From Canna indica (lineage: Eukaryota > Streptophyta > Magnoliopsida > Zingiberales > Cannaceae): 64,000 nucleotides of DNA. The stretch spans positions 12,369,501 to 12,433,500 of the forward strand of contig CP136896.1 in assembly GCA_034359265.1 (NCBI GenBank), in the 5' to 3' direction. This document shows, piece after piece, positions 36,444 to 49,250 of this stretch (the first letter of the stretch is position 1; every line of letters begins with the position of its first letter). The notes beneath the pieces are model-generated. The model was given only the letters and a program-made list of their open reading frames with translations. It was not told where the DNA came from and did not search any database. A program made the position numbers and the translations under genes.

Positions 36444-37151
36444 TTAGAGGACTTTGCGGAGGAGGTTTGACACATCTCTACAATACAACACTACAGAACA
36501 TCCCCAGACAGATGGGCAAATTGAGGTCACAAACCGAAGTTTTGGAAACCTCATTCGATGTATTCTAGGAGATAGACCAAAGCAGTGGGATGTGGCACTT
36601 TCACAAGCTGAATTCGCTTTTAACAGTATGACCAATCGATCCACTGGAAGATTCCCATTTGAGATTGTCTACACCAAGCCTCCGAAGCATAATCTTGATC
36701 TAGTTCATTACCCAAACTTCCAGACTCGAGTGTTGCAGCTAAAAGGATGGCAGATCAAGTAAAAACTACTTGTGAGGAGGTTCTGCAGAAATTAGAAGCC
36801 GCCAATGCTCAATAAAAAATTGATGTGAATAAACATCAAAGACTCAAGGTATTTAATGAAATTGACTTGGTCATGGTGCATCTCAGCAAAATCAGGTTTC
36901 TTGTTGGTACTTACAACAAGTTGAAGAACAAGAGGTATGAACCTTGCAGAGTTGTTAAGAAAATCAATGACAATGCATATGTTGTGGACTTGCCGAGTGA
37001 CATGAATATTTCTTCAACATTCAATGTTGCTAATTTGTCGGAATATCACCCATCAAATGAACCACTGTACCTAGAATTCAACTCGAGGTCGAGTTCTTTC
37101 CAAGTGGGGGAGACGGGTGCAGAACAAGCAAACATAAATATGTTCTCCTAA
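36444..37151 (+). pseudogene. Ty3/gypsy integrase C-terminal fragment (gypsy-1)
   Basis: Opens with [20 protein letters not shown] near 36499, a hallmark of gypsy integrases, then [21 protein letters not shown] second frame (36825-37151) has the C-terminal domain [20 protein letters not shown] and [11 protein letters not shown]. Frameshifts lie near 36760. The upstream part was cut off at the LINE poly(A) at 36440. Confidence 0.85.
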
Positions 37152-37432
37152 TCTCTATTGATTTCTTTTCAATTTTATTTACTTCCTATTTCTGCGAGCC
37201 TTAAATTTATTTCATATTTCACTTATTTGATTAGGGGGAAAGTTTATTTTCAGTATGTTTATTCTAGGCAAGTTTATTTTTTAGCAAGTTTATTCTATGC
37301 AAGTTTGTTTTCAGCAAGTTTTTAATATGGTTTAAATTCTACTTATAAAAGCTCTCTTGTATACAATCTTGGAGATCCGTAAAAAAAAGGTGAATTGAAC
37401 TTTTCCTTTGAGAAATTTTCTTGAATTTAGCA
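37118..37432 (+). mobile_element. Probable 3' LTR of gypsy-1
   Basis: A polypurine tract AAGTGGGGGAGACGGG (37102-37117) precedes TGCAGAACAAGC. The segment has the repeated word GCAAGTTTATT and TATAAAAG near 37345, and ends TTTAGCA at about 37432, where another gypsy begins. The right end is approximate. Confidence 0.55.
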
Positions 37433-38419
37433 AAGGTTCTAAGACGAGTTCTTTAATGTCTTATCAATCTAATCGCTTTCGCTCCGTCAATTTCTTAACG
37501 AGTTTACCTTCCTCTAATGGAAAGACAAATATATTGGTGGTGGTCGACATGTTAACAAAGTACAGACATTTCTTAGCATTACCCCATAATTACAGTAGTA
37601 AAAAAGTGGCTAAAGTAGCAATACCCCTATAATGAGTGATCGAGATACCGTTTTCGTTGGAAAATTATAGGAGTTGGCGCGATTACAAGGGACAAAACTC
37701 AAATTCAGCTCTATTTACCATCCTCAAACGGACGGCCAAACCAAAGCCTTAAATTGATGTCCGGAGATGTACCTCAGAAGCTTCTCCTTCGATGAACCAG
37801 TGACCTCGAAAAAATACTTACCCTAGGATGAATACTGGTACAACACAACCCACCAAACGTCGGTCGGCATGACCCCCTTCAAAGCAATCTATGGACGTGA
37901 ACCCCCCCCTCTCATAAGATATGTGAATGGATCGGCAAGTAATGTCACAGTAGAGAAAGAGATGGTACGGCGAGATGAGGTTCTCAAGCAACTTAAAATA
38001 ATCTCCATGTAGCACAACATCGGATGAAAATGCAAGCAGATCAACATCGACGGGAAGTGTCGATCTCACGAAGTCGGAGATTGGGTATTCATCAAACTTC
38101 AACCCTACATCCAGCTGTGCGCTTCAGCTCCGACGACAGCAGAAATGGAGTCCAAAATATTTTGGACCCTTCCGAATTCAGAAAAAGGTTGGTGCAGTAG
38201 CGTATAAGCTGGAGTTACCACTTTCGTCAAAGTTGCATCCTATATTCCATGTCTCCACTTTGAAACCATGCAAGGGTCAACCTGATATACAAGTCATGCC
38301 TATACTCGTGTTACAAGTGGTCGGGGATAAGCATAAAGAGCTGGTGGCAGAAGATGTCGGACCAACATAGGGAATCGAGAAAAGGGCAGAGGATACAATT
38401 ATGGACCTTGAGGGCAAGG
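37433..38419 (+). pseudogene. Gypsy-2 integrase/C-terminal fragment (chromovirus-like)
   Basis: Segments SLPSSNGKTNILVVVDMLTK (37500s), IYHPQTDGQT (near 37718), YNTTHQTS-GMTPFKAIYGREPP (37850s) and GPFRIQKKVGAVAYKLELP...LHPIFHVSTLKPC (38160-38270) follow the order of a chromovirus-like gypsy integrase. Frameshifts and stops are common. The sequence resumes after the inserted copia at 48487 and reaches its LTR at 48513. Confidence 0.85.
38415..38419. repeat. TSD CAAGG of the complete copia (left copy)
   Basis: CAAGG at 38415-38419 is repeated at 48482-48486. Joining the flanks restores continuous gypsy-2 sequence. Confidence 0.9.
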
Positions 38420-40484
38420 TGTTAAACAAATACCCAACCTAGAAGGAGGGGGGGGAGGGGGGGGGTTGAATAGTGTTGGGTTAGAACTACGTTAAATTCG
38501 ATTTTATTTTGATTTGATTCTGAATGCAACCAAGTCAATGTTCTACTAGATTACGTTGCTTGACGAGTAATAATTAGCAAATAAGTACAATCAAATAAGC
38601 AATGCAAAGACGAATGATTATAGTGGTTCGGCCAACCGCCTACTCCACTACCTTGGCTCCACACCAAGGATTTCTAACCAAATCCTTTATAGACTTTGTG
38701 TTTCCCTTTGAATACAATTGAGGACTCGCTTCTCAACCCTTAGAGAACGTCTCAGACCTATTCACTTAGCCAAAATATAATTCTACAAAGGAAACCCTAA
38801 GGTATTTGACCTAGCACACATAATAAAAAATCAAGTTCAAATAACAAATAAAATTACAATGAAAATAACTAAAGAGTAAACCACAACTAAAAGCTCCTCT
38901 CCAAGCCTTCAACACCTCTAACTCCACAAGATGTTGAGATCGAATTGAAGCCGTAGTCGAGGGAAGATGAGCGCTTGAGAGAAATCGTCGATCGGAGAAG
39001 CAAGCGCAAACAAATAGACTTTGGAAGGCTCAAATCACACTTATGAAGCTTTTAAGACTTGTTAAGAAGTATTAATGAAGGTTGGTGAGGGGTATTTATA
39101 ACCCCTCACTCGGCAGTTCACTCCAACGAGCATTTTTCTGCCCGTTGGACGTCGTTCAGTACTTTTGACCACTGTGATTTTTGACATTGACTCAAAATAG
39201 TATATAATGTTGAACCGATTTGAACCACAAGCACTAAACCGGTCGGTTAGTCCGATCTGGTTTGCTGATCACCGGCACATACCGACACTGACGTCCTTTT
39301 CGGCCTCCAAACCTCCACTCCCACCACACCAATCCATATTGTCATCTCTCCCACCCTTTCCCTGTGCCTAAAACTATGATTAAGATGCAGATTAACAACA
39401 GCAATCTCTTCCCCTGCATTTGCTTCCTGCTTGACTTCTCTTATCCTCTCAATGACCAGCTCCGAGATAATAATACCAGCAGCTTTGTCGTCCGATGAAT
39501 CTTCTTCCCCAACAACAGTCCAACTGGTCTCAAGGAGGGTCTCCGACGAGCTCCTGCTCAAGTTCCAGGACACCTCAGAGTTCGACTTCGACTACATGAA
39601 GAGCAGCCTATGGTCACCCCCGGTGCCTCGCACCACCTTCCTCAGCTCCCCCTACCTCGGAGAGATCAGCAGGGACTCCGGTGGAGGGCGACGTCGTAAA
39701 AAATTAAACAATATGGTAAGAATTAAAGACAGACTACATGCATATATGCAGTGGTGTTAATTCTTAGAGCAGATTCATCTGATTATGGAAAGTTGTTCTT
39801 GGGCTTGTTCATGGCTGTAGGCGTTGAGTTGCTTTAGAAGGGAGGAAAGCTGGTGGCATGGAGACTGATGAGATTTTGCGAGTTCTTTTTTTTTCCCTTA
39901 TTATTTTGGATATAGAAGTTGAATTTTGTGGTGGAAATAAATAATGTCATTTTTGATGAGATGGATTCTTAACGTGATTGTATTTTAAACATTGTTCAGT
40001 AGACCGATTGATCGACCGCCCAGCGACTGCAGGGCTACTGTCACTTTCTGGCCACATTCGATCGAACGACTGGTCGACTGAATTGGCTACTGCCAATTTC
40101 TTGCTTTGTCCGGTCAATCGAATTGGCCACTGCCAATTTTTGGCCTTATTCGGTCGACCGAACCTGGCCCGAGGCTTTTTTTTTCAGCCATCTTCTTGCA
40201 CGCTTCATCTCCGGGTTATGTTACCAAGTTTTGACTTGGATAACATTACAAATTAGCTTGGGATAAAATTTCTAGAGACATATTACATAATATCTATCCC
40301 AACTCTAAATTTTTCTACTCGCTCGTTTTTAAAGCTATTGTTGCCGATTTTTATATTTCTCCGAACGAACTTTGCGCGTGTATCGTAACCTCAACCTGAA
40401 CTCAAAACTTCACAAATACATTAAATACATGTTTATAATCATCAAAATAGAGATCAAGACCTAGGGAGAACCCTTGGGCCAACA
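38420..40484 (-). mobile_element. 3' LTR (copy B) of the complete copia
   Basis: Starts TGTTAAACAAATACCC and ends GGGCCAACA. It is about 750 bp longer than its partner because of the insert at about 39161-40000. Hairpin 39123-39148 and TATA 39093-39101 (minus) are retained. Confidence 0.9.
39161..40000 (+). pseudogene. Captured plant gene fragment inside LTR copy B
   Basis: This 840-bp block is absent from the partner LTR at 47166-48481 and is flanked by GTTCAGT at 39154-39160 and 39994-40000. It contains a GC-rich open frame (39452-39760 from an internal Met) unlike the surrounding transposon DNA, with [30 protein letters not shown] and [15 protein letters not shown] recall similar motifs in short plant-specific proteins of unknown function but cannot name the family. 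AATATG|GTAAGA at about 39716 looks like a retained splice donor, so the capture was from genomic DNA. No terminal inverted repeats or poly(A) seen. Confidence 0.6.
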
Positions 40485-42304
40485 ATCTCCCTCTTTTTGA
40501 CGATGACAAACAAAACGTGAAATTCTATAAAACTCTAAGTACTCTAAATATCATTTGTGAGTTTGAGTTAAGTCATACATAACCTATTTTGCAACTTGAC
40601 ATATGCTCCCCCTATCAATATGTATATCATGCTTATAACTTCCCCTATTTATATGTTATCATAAAATACACATGACCTTGCTTTTTCTCTCCCTTTTGAC
40701 ATCAATCAAAAAGGGCAAGAACTAAGATACTATTAATGAGTTTCATCAATAAAATCGAGAAAACCATAAAATCGAGTATCATCTATCACTATAGTCCTTC
40801 CTATCAATGTAAGCCTATAGAAGGCAAACATCGATAAGTCGCAAAGCCACATTACAAGGCATTACATAAGTGCGATGATACTACATGAAGTGCATGCAAT
40901 TTTTCAAAAGACATGTAAATTTTGAAATTTTAAACACTTGGCAAAACACAAATCCCTAATTGCATTCTTAGATTTATAAAGATTTCTTCATTTAAGAGTT
41001 TTGTAAATATATCCACAAGTTGTTTATCGATGGATACAAATTTCACAAATATTTTTCCCTTTAGTTGCATTATCCCTAAGGAAATGGTGTCTTAGATCAA
41101 TGTGCTTGATCCTAGAATGTAAAATTGGATTATTATTATTTTGTTAAATTAATTAAACTAGTATTATCACAATGTATGGGTATACATGAATATTTAAGTC
41201 CATAATTAATGTAAAAGGATTTGTTTCATCCAAAGGACTTGTGCACAATAACTAGTCGTAGCGATATATTCCGCTTCGGTAGTTGAAAGTGCAACCGAGT
41301 TTTGTTTCTTTGAAAACCAAGAAATAAGACTCATCCCTAAGAATTGACAACACCCACTAGTGCTTTTTTTATCTACTTTACACCCGGCAAAATCGGCATC
41401 CGAAAAACTAATTAAATCAAAAGATGCATTACATGGATACCATAATCCTAAGTCATCGTGCCTTTCAAATATCTCAATATGCGTTTCACCGCACTTAAGT
41501 GAGATATTTTAGGACAAGATTGACACCTAGCACATGCACAAACACTAAACATGATATCGGGTCTACTTGCGGTTAAATGGAGAAGACTACCAATCAAACC
41601 TCGATATCGTTTTTCATATTCCTTTACACCATCTTCATCTTTATCAAGCTTAATAGATGTGCTCATTGGTGTAGAAGTTATCTTGGCTTCATTCATCCCA
41701 AACCTTTTGATGATCTCCCTTGTGTATAATTTGGCTTGATTTATGAAGATCCATTTGTTGGTTTGCTTGATTAGGAGACCAAGCATGGATGAGAGTTCTC
41801 ACATCATGCTCATCTCAAACTCCTCTTGCATACACTTTGCAAACCACTCATAAAGTAATTCATTAGTAGCACAAAATATAATATCATCCACAAAAATTTG
41901 CACAAGCAAAATGTCATTTTTATCATTTTTAATGAAGAGAGAAACATCAGTTTTTTCAATGCTAAAACCTTGATCAATCAAAACCGTGGAAAGTCGTTCA
42001 AACCAAGCCCTAGGGGCTTGTTTTAAACCATACAAAGTCTTTTTAAGTTTAAAAACATTGTTTGGAAACTCAAAACTTTCAAAACCAGGGATTGCTCAAC
42101 ATAAACTTCTTCATCAAAAAAGCCATTCAAAAATGCACTTTTGACATTCATTTGAAAAAGCTTAAAACCTTTAAAACTTGCATAAGCTAAAAGCATCTGA
42201 ATTGCTTCTAATCTAGCTACGGTAGCATAAGTTTCATTGTAATCTATTCCTTCTTCTTGATTATACCCTTGGACCACTAACCTAGCTTTGTTTCTAATGA
42301 CAAA

Positions 42305-43249
<945 letters not shown>

Positions 43250-43573
43250 TAAACCTCCTTCATCTAACTTATTTCTAAATACCCATTTAGTCCCAATTAC
43301 GGTTTGTCCGCTAGGTCTAGGTACTAAGTCTCAAACTTCATTCCTAACAAATTGATTAACTTCCTCTTGCATGGCAATTATCCAAAATTCATCTTCTATT
43401 GCTTCCTTAATATTTTTTGGCTTTACTTGATATATGAATGCTACATATTGACAAATATTCTTAAGTTTAGAGCATGTTACCACTCTCGTTGATGGCTCTC
43501 CAATAACTTGATCAATTGGATGGTCTCTTATCAACCGATATCCTTTTGGGAGAGGTGGTAGAGCTTCCTCTTC

Positions 43574-44640
43574 TTATTCTTCTTCTTCACCTTGAGGTAA
43601 GGTTGAGGATGAAGGCTCTTCATGATGAGTTTCCTCATTGCTTTCATCTTCAACCTCCTTGTCATAAAATGTCAATTCCTCAAGTTCCTCACCTACATTC
43701 ACAATCTTAACATTTCTAGAAGAATCATTAGTTTCATCAAAGGTGACATGCATAGATTTTTCAACTACCATAGTTCTACGATTATAAACTCTATAAGCTT
43801 TAGAACTAGTAGAATAACCTAGGAAAATATCCTCATCGGATTTAGAGTCAAATTTTCCTAGATGTTCCTTGGTGTTTAAGATAAAATATTTGCATCCAAA
43901 AACTCGAAAATATCCCACACTTGGGATTCTATCATTCCAAAGCTCAAAAAGTATTTTCTTGATTTTCGATCTTAACAAAATATGATTAAGCACATAACAA
44001 TAAGTATTTATGGCTTCGTCCAAAAGTACTTAGGTAAATTATTTTCACAAAGCATGGTCCTAGCCATTTCTTACAATGTTTTATTCTTCTTCTCAACCAC
44101 CCCATTTTGTTGAGGGGTTATAGGAAAAGAAAATGTAAGCTCAATGCCTAATTCATCACAAAATTCAGAAAACTTTTCATTTCTAAATTCTTCTCTATTG
44201 TCACTTCTAATTTTCAAAATCAAAATTCTTTTTTCATTTATAACTCTCCTAGCAAACTTTTCAAAGAAATCAAAAGTTTCATTTTTCTTAGCTAGGAAGA
44301 AAACCTATGTAAATCTTGAGATATCATCAACCAAAACATAGCAATATAATTTTCCACCTAGACTTGCCACATCATAAGGACCAAAGAGATCCATGTGCAC
44401 AAGTTTTAATATTCTAGATGTACTAACTTGATTAATGCAATGAAATGGTGACTTAACTTGTTTTCCATGTTGACATACATCATAAAGTTTGTCTTTTTCA
44501 AATTTTATCTTAGGTATACCTTTGAAAGTCCTTTTTTTATTATTTCTTGGATGGGGCTCATTCTAGCATGTCTTAGCCTTCTATGCTACAACCAAGAATC
44601 ATTTTCCATGACAACTAAGCATCTAACATGAGGATTAGAC
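43574..44640 (-). pseudogene. Family Z copia integrase (decayed)
   Basis: Minus strand from about 44640: a pre-integrase area, then VHMDLFGPYDVASLGG near 44400, IRSDN-EEF near 44205 and TPQQNGVVEKKNKTL near 44110, giving the D,D,E residues. The C-terminal part (44023-43574) has FELWNDRIPSVGYFRVFGC, SDEDIFLGYSTSSKAYRVYN and an acidic linker to RT. Stops and frameshifts near 44030 and 44290. Confidence 0.88.
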
Positions 44641-45000
44641 AATATTCATGACCTCATTTAAAACTAGTGTGTATATATTTTCTTGTCTATTTCCAATAAA
44701 TACAATATCATTAGATGGTGCACTTCTAATGATGCATTTAAATGCTTCAAAAATAACTACATAACCATTATCACATAATTGAGATATACTAATCAAGTTA
44801 TGCTTTAACCCATCAACTAGCAAGAAATTTTTAATGAATGGATAGGGAAGTATACATATATCACCAATGCCCATAATTTTACCTTTGGCATTGTCTCCAA
44901 AAGTCACATGTTCGTCATCCTTGCTTGATAGGATTGTGAAGAGATTGATATCACCCGTCATGTATTTTGAGCAACCCGCTATCCAAGATCCATGTGCTTC
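44635..45000 (-). pseudogene. Family Z copia protease region
   Basis: The aspartic protease motif reads GATAGCGGG (Asp-Ser-Gly) near 44980, with a one-base change of frame right after it. The frame then gives YMTGDINLFTILSS, VTFGDNAKGKIMGIGD and LLVDGLKHNLISISQLCDNG (44961-44635), the usual copia protease-to-integrase linker. Inactive. Confidence 0.85.
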
Positions 45001-47108
45001 TACTTGCTTGAGGATGTTTCTCCATCTACAAAAGGAGAAGAGCCAATTTTAGGTACCCAAATCTTCTTGGGTCCTTGAGTGTTAGTCATCCTAGGAACCC
45101 AAGTGAATCTAACATGGGGGTTCCTCCTTAGTGCACAATCTCTAGCCATATGGCCAAAAATACCACATGAGAAATAACTTCTATTAAATTTTCTTGTGCT
45201 ATGTGTGTGAGCATGGAAGTGTTCATGAGCATGATTGTTTGATGACTTTCTTGCATGTACAATCTTAGGCATGGCATTTTGTAAGGTTATCATTTTTTCA
45301 TTTAGCATGCAAAGTTTCTTTTTTAAGTTTAGCATACTATTATTCAAGTGTTCCACTTGATCACTTAAGAACTTGTTTTCATTCTCTGATTTTTTTGTTT
45401 TTATTTTCTAAGTTTTTCTTAGCATCATCTAAGGCATGCTTTTCTTCCTTAAGAGTATTTACTTCTTTTCTTAATGCATTGCATGAAAGTAGCAAGTTAT
45501 CATTTTCAAGCTCTAAAGATTTGTTGTTCTTTTTAAGCTCTTTAAACTTTTTCCTAATAGCATTAAATTCATCATGCATTTGGTCAAATTTATTTTCTAG
45601 TTCGTCTTGCATAAATGAAAGCTCGCCAAAAATAAATCTTACCTCGTTGTCAGTTGCCACAAGGCAAAGATTTGCTTTTTCAGTTTTAGAGTCTTCTTCA
45701 CTTGACGAAGACTCGCTTTCATCCCAAGAAGCCATCATCGCCTTCTTCTTGTTGTTGTATTTGTTTTTTTTGTGAGGGTTAGAGGTAGAAGTCATCTTGA
45801 ATAGTGGACAATCCTTCCTTAGGTGCCCGATTTTGTTGCAATTGAAGCATGTGTGGCCTTGTTTGCCTTTTCTCATACCGCCCCTCATGAAGTTCATGAA
45901 TCTCCTTACCATCATCGTCATTTCTTCAAAATCGTCCATCTCTTCATCGGATGGTGGAGGTTCTTCAACCCGGTGCGATGCTTTTAAGGCAATGGTCTTG
46001 CCTTTGGGGGCATCTTCCTCCTTGTATTGCTTCATATGGGTCTCATGTGTCATGAGAGACCCAATGAGCTTGGTGAGCTTCAACGTCCCCAAGTCCTTTG
46101 CTTCCATGATTGCAATTACTTTTGGCTCCCAAGCTTTCGGAAGGGAACGAAGGAGCTTCCTTACCTTCTCTTCTTCCTTGATGTCTCTACCAAGGTTAGC
46201 TAAGTCATTTGTAATATTTTGAAATCTAGCATACATGGCATCAATTGATTCATGTGAAAGCATTTTAAACATTTCGTAATCATGCATGAGGAGATTTATC
46301 TTAGATTCCTTAACTTATAAGATGTCTTCATGTGTGTTCTCTAGGACACTCCAAAGTTCATAGACTGACTTACAAGTAGAAATTCTATTAAACTCATTAA
46401 TGGACAGGTCACAAAATAGTGCATTGATGAACTATTTGCATTAAATACTACTGGAATAATTACCATCAGCAACGACTGGATCCGTTGCTACGCCGTTGCT
46501 GAAGACCATCAGCAATGGCCAACAACGGCTACTCCCATTGCAACGCAGTCGTTGCAGAAGATCACGTACCTGATAACTTAACAATGGATCTACAATGGCC
46601 GCTCATACCGTTGTTAATGATATTATCAGCAACAGTTCTGCAATCGATTATATTCGTTGTTGATATATTATCAACCACGGCTCATCAACGAGGCGTGGTT
46701 GTTGCTAATACTTTCATCAACAATGGTTCCGCAACGGCGCATCGACTGTTGCGAATATTGCCATCAGCAATGGCCGTCACGTCATTGCAAAGCCTTTGCT
46801 GAAAGGTTGTTGCTAAGTCGTTGTTGTTGTTCGTCAGCAACAACTTTAAGTTTGCGGCTCAGGTATTACGATATACTTTCAGCAACAGCTTTCACACGGA
46901 TGACCGTGGAAAGGCTGTTGCTTATACTCCACTCGTCCATGTCCTCAGTGGGTTGCTTATACACTACTTGGATCGTCCTCCATACATCCATGCCAAGTGA
47001 TTGAAGGAAGCTATTCATATGAATTTTCTAATAGGCATAGTTATTTCCATCGAATAGTGATGAAGTATGCGTAGAGGCCCCTTGAGCTAGTTGGATATCG
47101 TTACACAT
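45000..47108 (-). pseudogene. Family Z copia gag, interrupted by a CACTA-like insert
   Basis: Gag starts at ATG 47108 (MCNDIQLAQGAS). It is broken by an insertion at about 46447-46925, then reads on from about 46287 through FQNITNDLANLGRDI and VRKLLRSLPKAWEPKV. A perfect CX2CX4HX4C knuckle, CFNCNKIGHLRKDC, lies near 45845-45800. A long coiled coil (LKKNNKSLELENDN) follows at 45600-45380. A second knuckle-like motif, YFSCGIFGHMARDC near 45180, has lost its first Cys. Gag forms the particle and binds RNA. Confidence 0.88.
46447..46925. mobile_element. CACTA-like fragment in gag
   Basis: Compared with the gag of copy A, about 480 bp are extra here. The left end TACTACTGGAATAATT resembles a CACTACTGGAA terminus with its first base changed. 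The body is full of CAGCAACGG/CCGTTGCTG words, as in CACTA subterminal regions. No matching right terminus was found, so it is probably truncated. Confidence 0.6.
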
Positions 47109-47165
47109 TCTAAATTATAAGGTAGATGGTTAAATTTAATCTTACGACCTTGCTCTAGTACCAAA

Positions 47166-48481
47166 TGTTAAACAAATACCCAACCTAGAAGGGGGGGGGG
47201 GGTTGAATAGTGTTGGGTTATAACTACGTTAAATTCGATTATGTTTAGATTTGATTCCGAATGCAACCAAGTCAACGTTCTACTAGATTACGATGTTTGA
47301 CGAGTAATAATAGCAAATAAGCACAATCAAACAAGCAATGCAAAAACGAATGATTATAGTGGTTCGGTCATCCGCCTACTCCACTACCTTGGCTCCATAC
47401 CAAGGATTTCTAACCAAATCATTTATAGACTTTGTGTTTCCCTTTGAATACAACCAATGACTCGCTTCTCAACCCTTTGAGAACACCTCAAACCTATTCA
47501 CCTAGGCAAAACACAATTCTACAAAGGAAACCATAAGGTGTTTAACCTAGCACACCTACCAATATTACAATGAAAAATCAAGTTCAAATAACAAGTAAAA
47601 TTATAATGAAAATAGCTAAAGAGTATACCACTACTTTTAACGTTATTTTACTTATTCCGTGAGTCGAAAGCGGGGCTAAAGAGTATACCACAACTAAAAG
47701 CTCTTTTTCAAGCCTTCAACATCTCTAACTCCACAAGATGTTGATGTCGAATCAAAGCCGAAGTCGAGAGAAGATGAGCGCTTGAGAGAAATCATCGATC
47801 GGAGAAGCAAGCATGAGCAAATCGACTTTGGAAGGCTCAAATCACACTTAGGAAGCTTTTAAGACTTGTTAAGAAGTCTTAATGAAGTTTGGTGAGGGGT
47901 ATTTATAACCCCTCACTCGGCAGTTCACTCCAACGGGCATTTTTTTGCCCGTTGGACGCCGTCCGATCGCTTGTCGGTCGATCGTTGATCGACCAATTGA
48001 TCGACCACCTAGCGACCGCAGGGCTACTGTCACTTTCTAGCAATATTCGATCGATCGAATTAGCTACTGCCAATTTCTTGCTTTGTCCGGTCGATCGATC
48101 GATCGATCGATCGACCAAATTGGTCACTGCCAATTTTTGGCCTTGTTCGGTCGACCGAACCAAGGCTAAGACTATTTTTTCAGCCATCTTCTTGCGCGCT
48201 TCGTCTCCGAATTCCGTTACCAAGTTTTGACTTGGATAATATTACAAATTAGCTTGGGATAAAAATTTTAGAAACATATTACATAAAATCTAATCCAACT
48301 CTAGATTTTTCTACTCGCTCGTTTTCGAAGTTATTTTTGTCGATTTTTGTATTTCTCCGAATGAATTTCGCGCGCATATCGTAACCTCAACCTGAACTCA
48401 AAAATTCACAAATACATTAAATACATATTTATAATCATCAAAATAAATATCTAAGGTCTAGGGAGAACCCTTGAGCCAACA
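47166..48481 (-). mobile_element. 5' LTR (copy C) of the complete copia
   Basis: 1316 bp, TGTTAAACAAATACCC...TGAGCCAACA, matching copy B apart from the insert there. Next to its inner end the minus strand reads TTTGGTACTAGAGCAAGG, the primer binding site. It is the reference copy for the regulatory layout described below. Confidence 0.92.
47900..47955 (-). promoter_or_regulatory. TATA box with upstream AACGG hairpin in copia LTR C
   Basis: Minus TTATAAATA is at 47908-47900. 21 bases upstream of it lies the inverted repeat CCAACGGGCA / TGCCCGTTGG (47930-47939 and 47946-47955) with a 6-nt T loop. Each arm carries AACGG and matches the plant MSA consensus YCYAACGGYYA at all but one position (TCCAACGGGCA). 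Beyond it (47956-48165) is a tract of GATCGATC/GGTCGACC words. The same layout occurs in three other LTRs here. Confidence 0.7.
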
Positions 48482-48512
48482 CAAGGTTCCTATATATAGC
48501 ACCTGGGGATAT

Positions 48513-48903
48513 TGTCACGTATAAAGAACGTGACTGAAGGGATCAGGAAATAAATGGGAATGCCTGTCAAATTGATGTAAGGGACGTCATGCAACCAGCA
48601 AGGTAGCAACGTCGTGAAAGGAGAGTCACAGCCAAGTATAATGACTATGTCATATGAGGTGATGGCTCCTAACATATCTGTTAAGTGAATCGACAATGTA
48701 TAAATAAAGGGATGTAATCACTCTATGAATAGAACAGAGGCTATTGATTTCTCCTCTTTGTTCTTGCTCTCTCCTTCTCCATCTTTATCATCATCTTCTT
48801 CTTCTTCGCTTCCCTCTTTTAGGCTTATGAACCCTCCCCAACGTTTATGCTATCCAAGAGTGCATGGAAGTAATCGATCTTCCGTGACATAGGCTTAGTA
48901 ACA
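48513..48903 (+). mobile_element. 3' LTR of gypsy-2
   Basis: 391 bp, TGTCACGTATAAAG...GGCTTAGTAACA, following a purine-rich CCTGGGGATAT. TATAAATA lies at 48699-48706. The short length suits a Reina-like chromovirus. The right flank is AT-rich intergenic DNA. Confidence 0.7.
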
Positions 48904-49242
48904 TTGTACCGTCTATTGCATTTTTATATTTACATATTTTTTTCAATCTTTTTGTTAGTTCAAAAGAATTTCAAAAGTATAAAAGAAAAATTATTTGCCC
49001 ATAAACTATCAATATAGAAATTGTAGATTTTTAAAAGAAATTTATCCTTTTTCTAAAAAAATAAGTTGGAGTATTTAACGGCACAAGAGATTTAAAAATC
49101 TAAATACCTATACAGGTATAATTCAAAAGTGCTCTCGATATATTGGTTTAAAACTTTAAATTCTTTGAACAGGTTTGGTTGCTCGAATTAAATTCAATGT
49201 TTTTAAAATAAAATCCAATTCAATTTAAATTTTGGACCACAA
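48904..49242. other. AT-rich intergenic stretch
   Basis: No coding sequence or known repeat recognised. Confidence 0.5.
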
Positions 49243-49250
49243 TTAATTAA

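Noticed and set aside
39247..39573. Minus-strand frame over the captured gene fragment
   Set aside because: The plus-strand frame has more protein-like motifs and a splice donor; the minus frame is its shadow.
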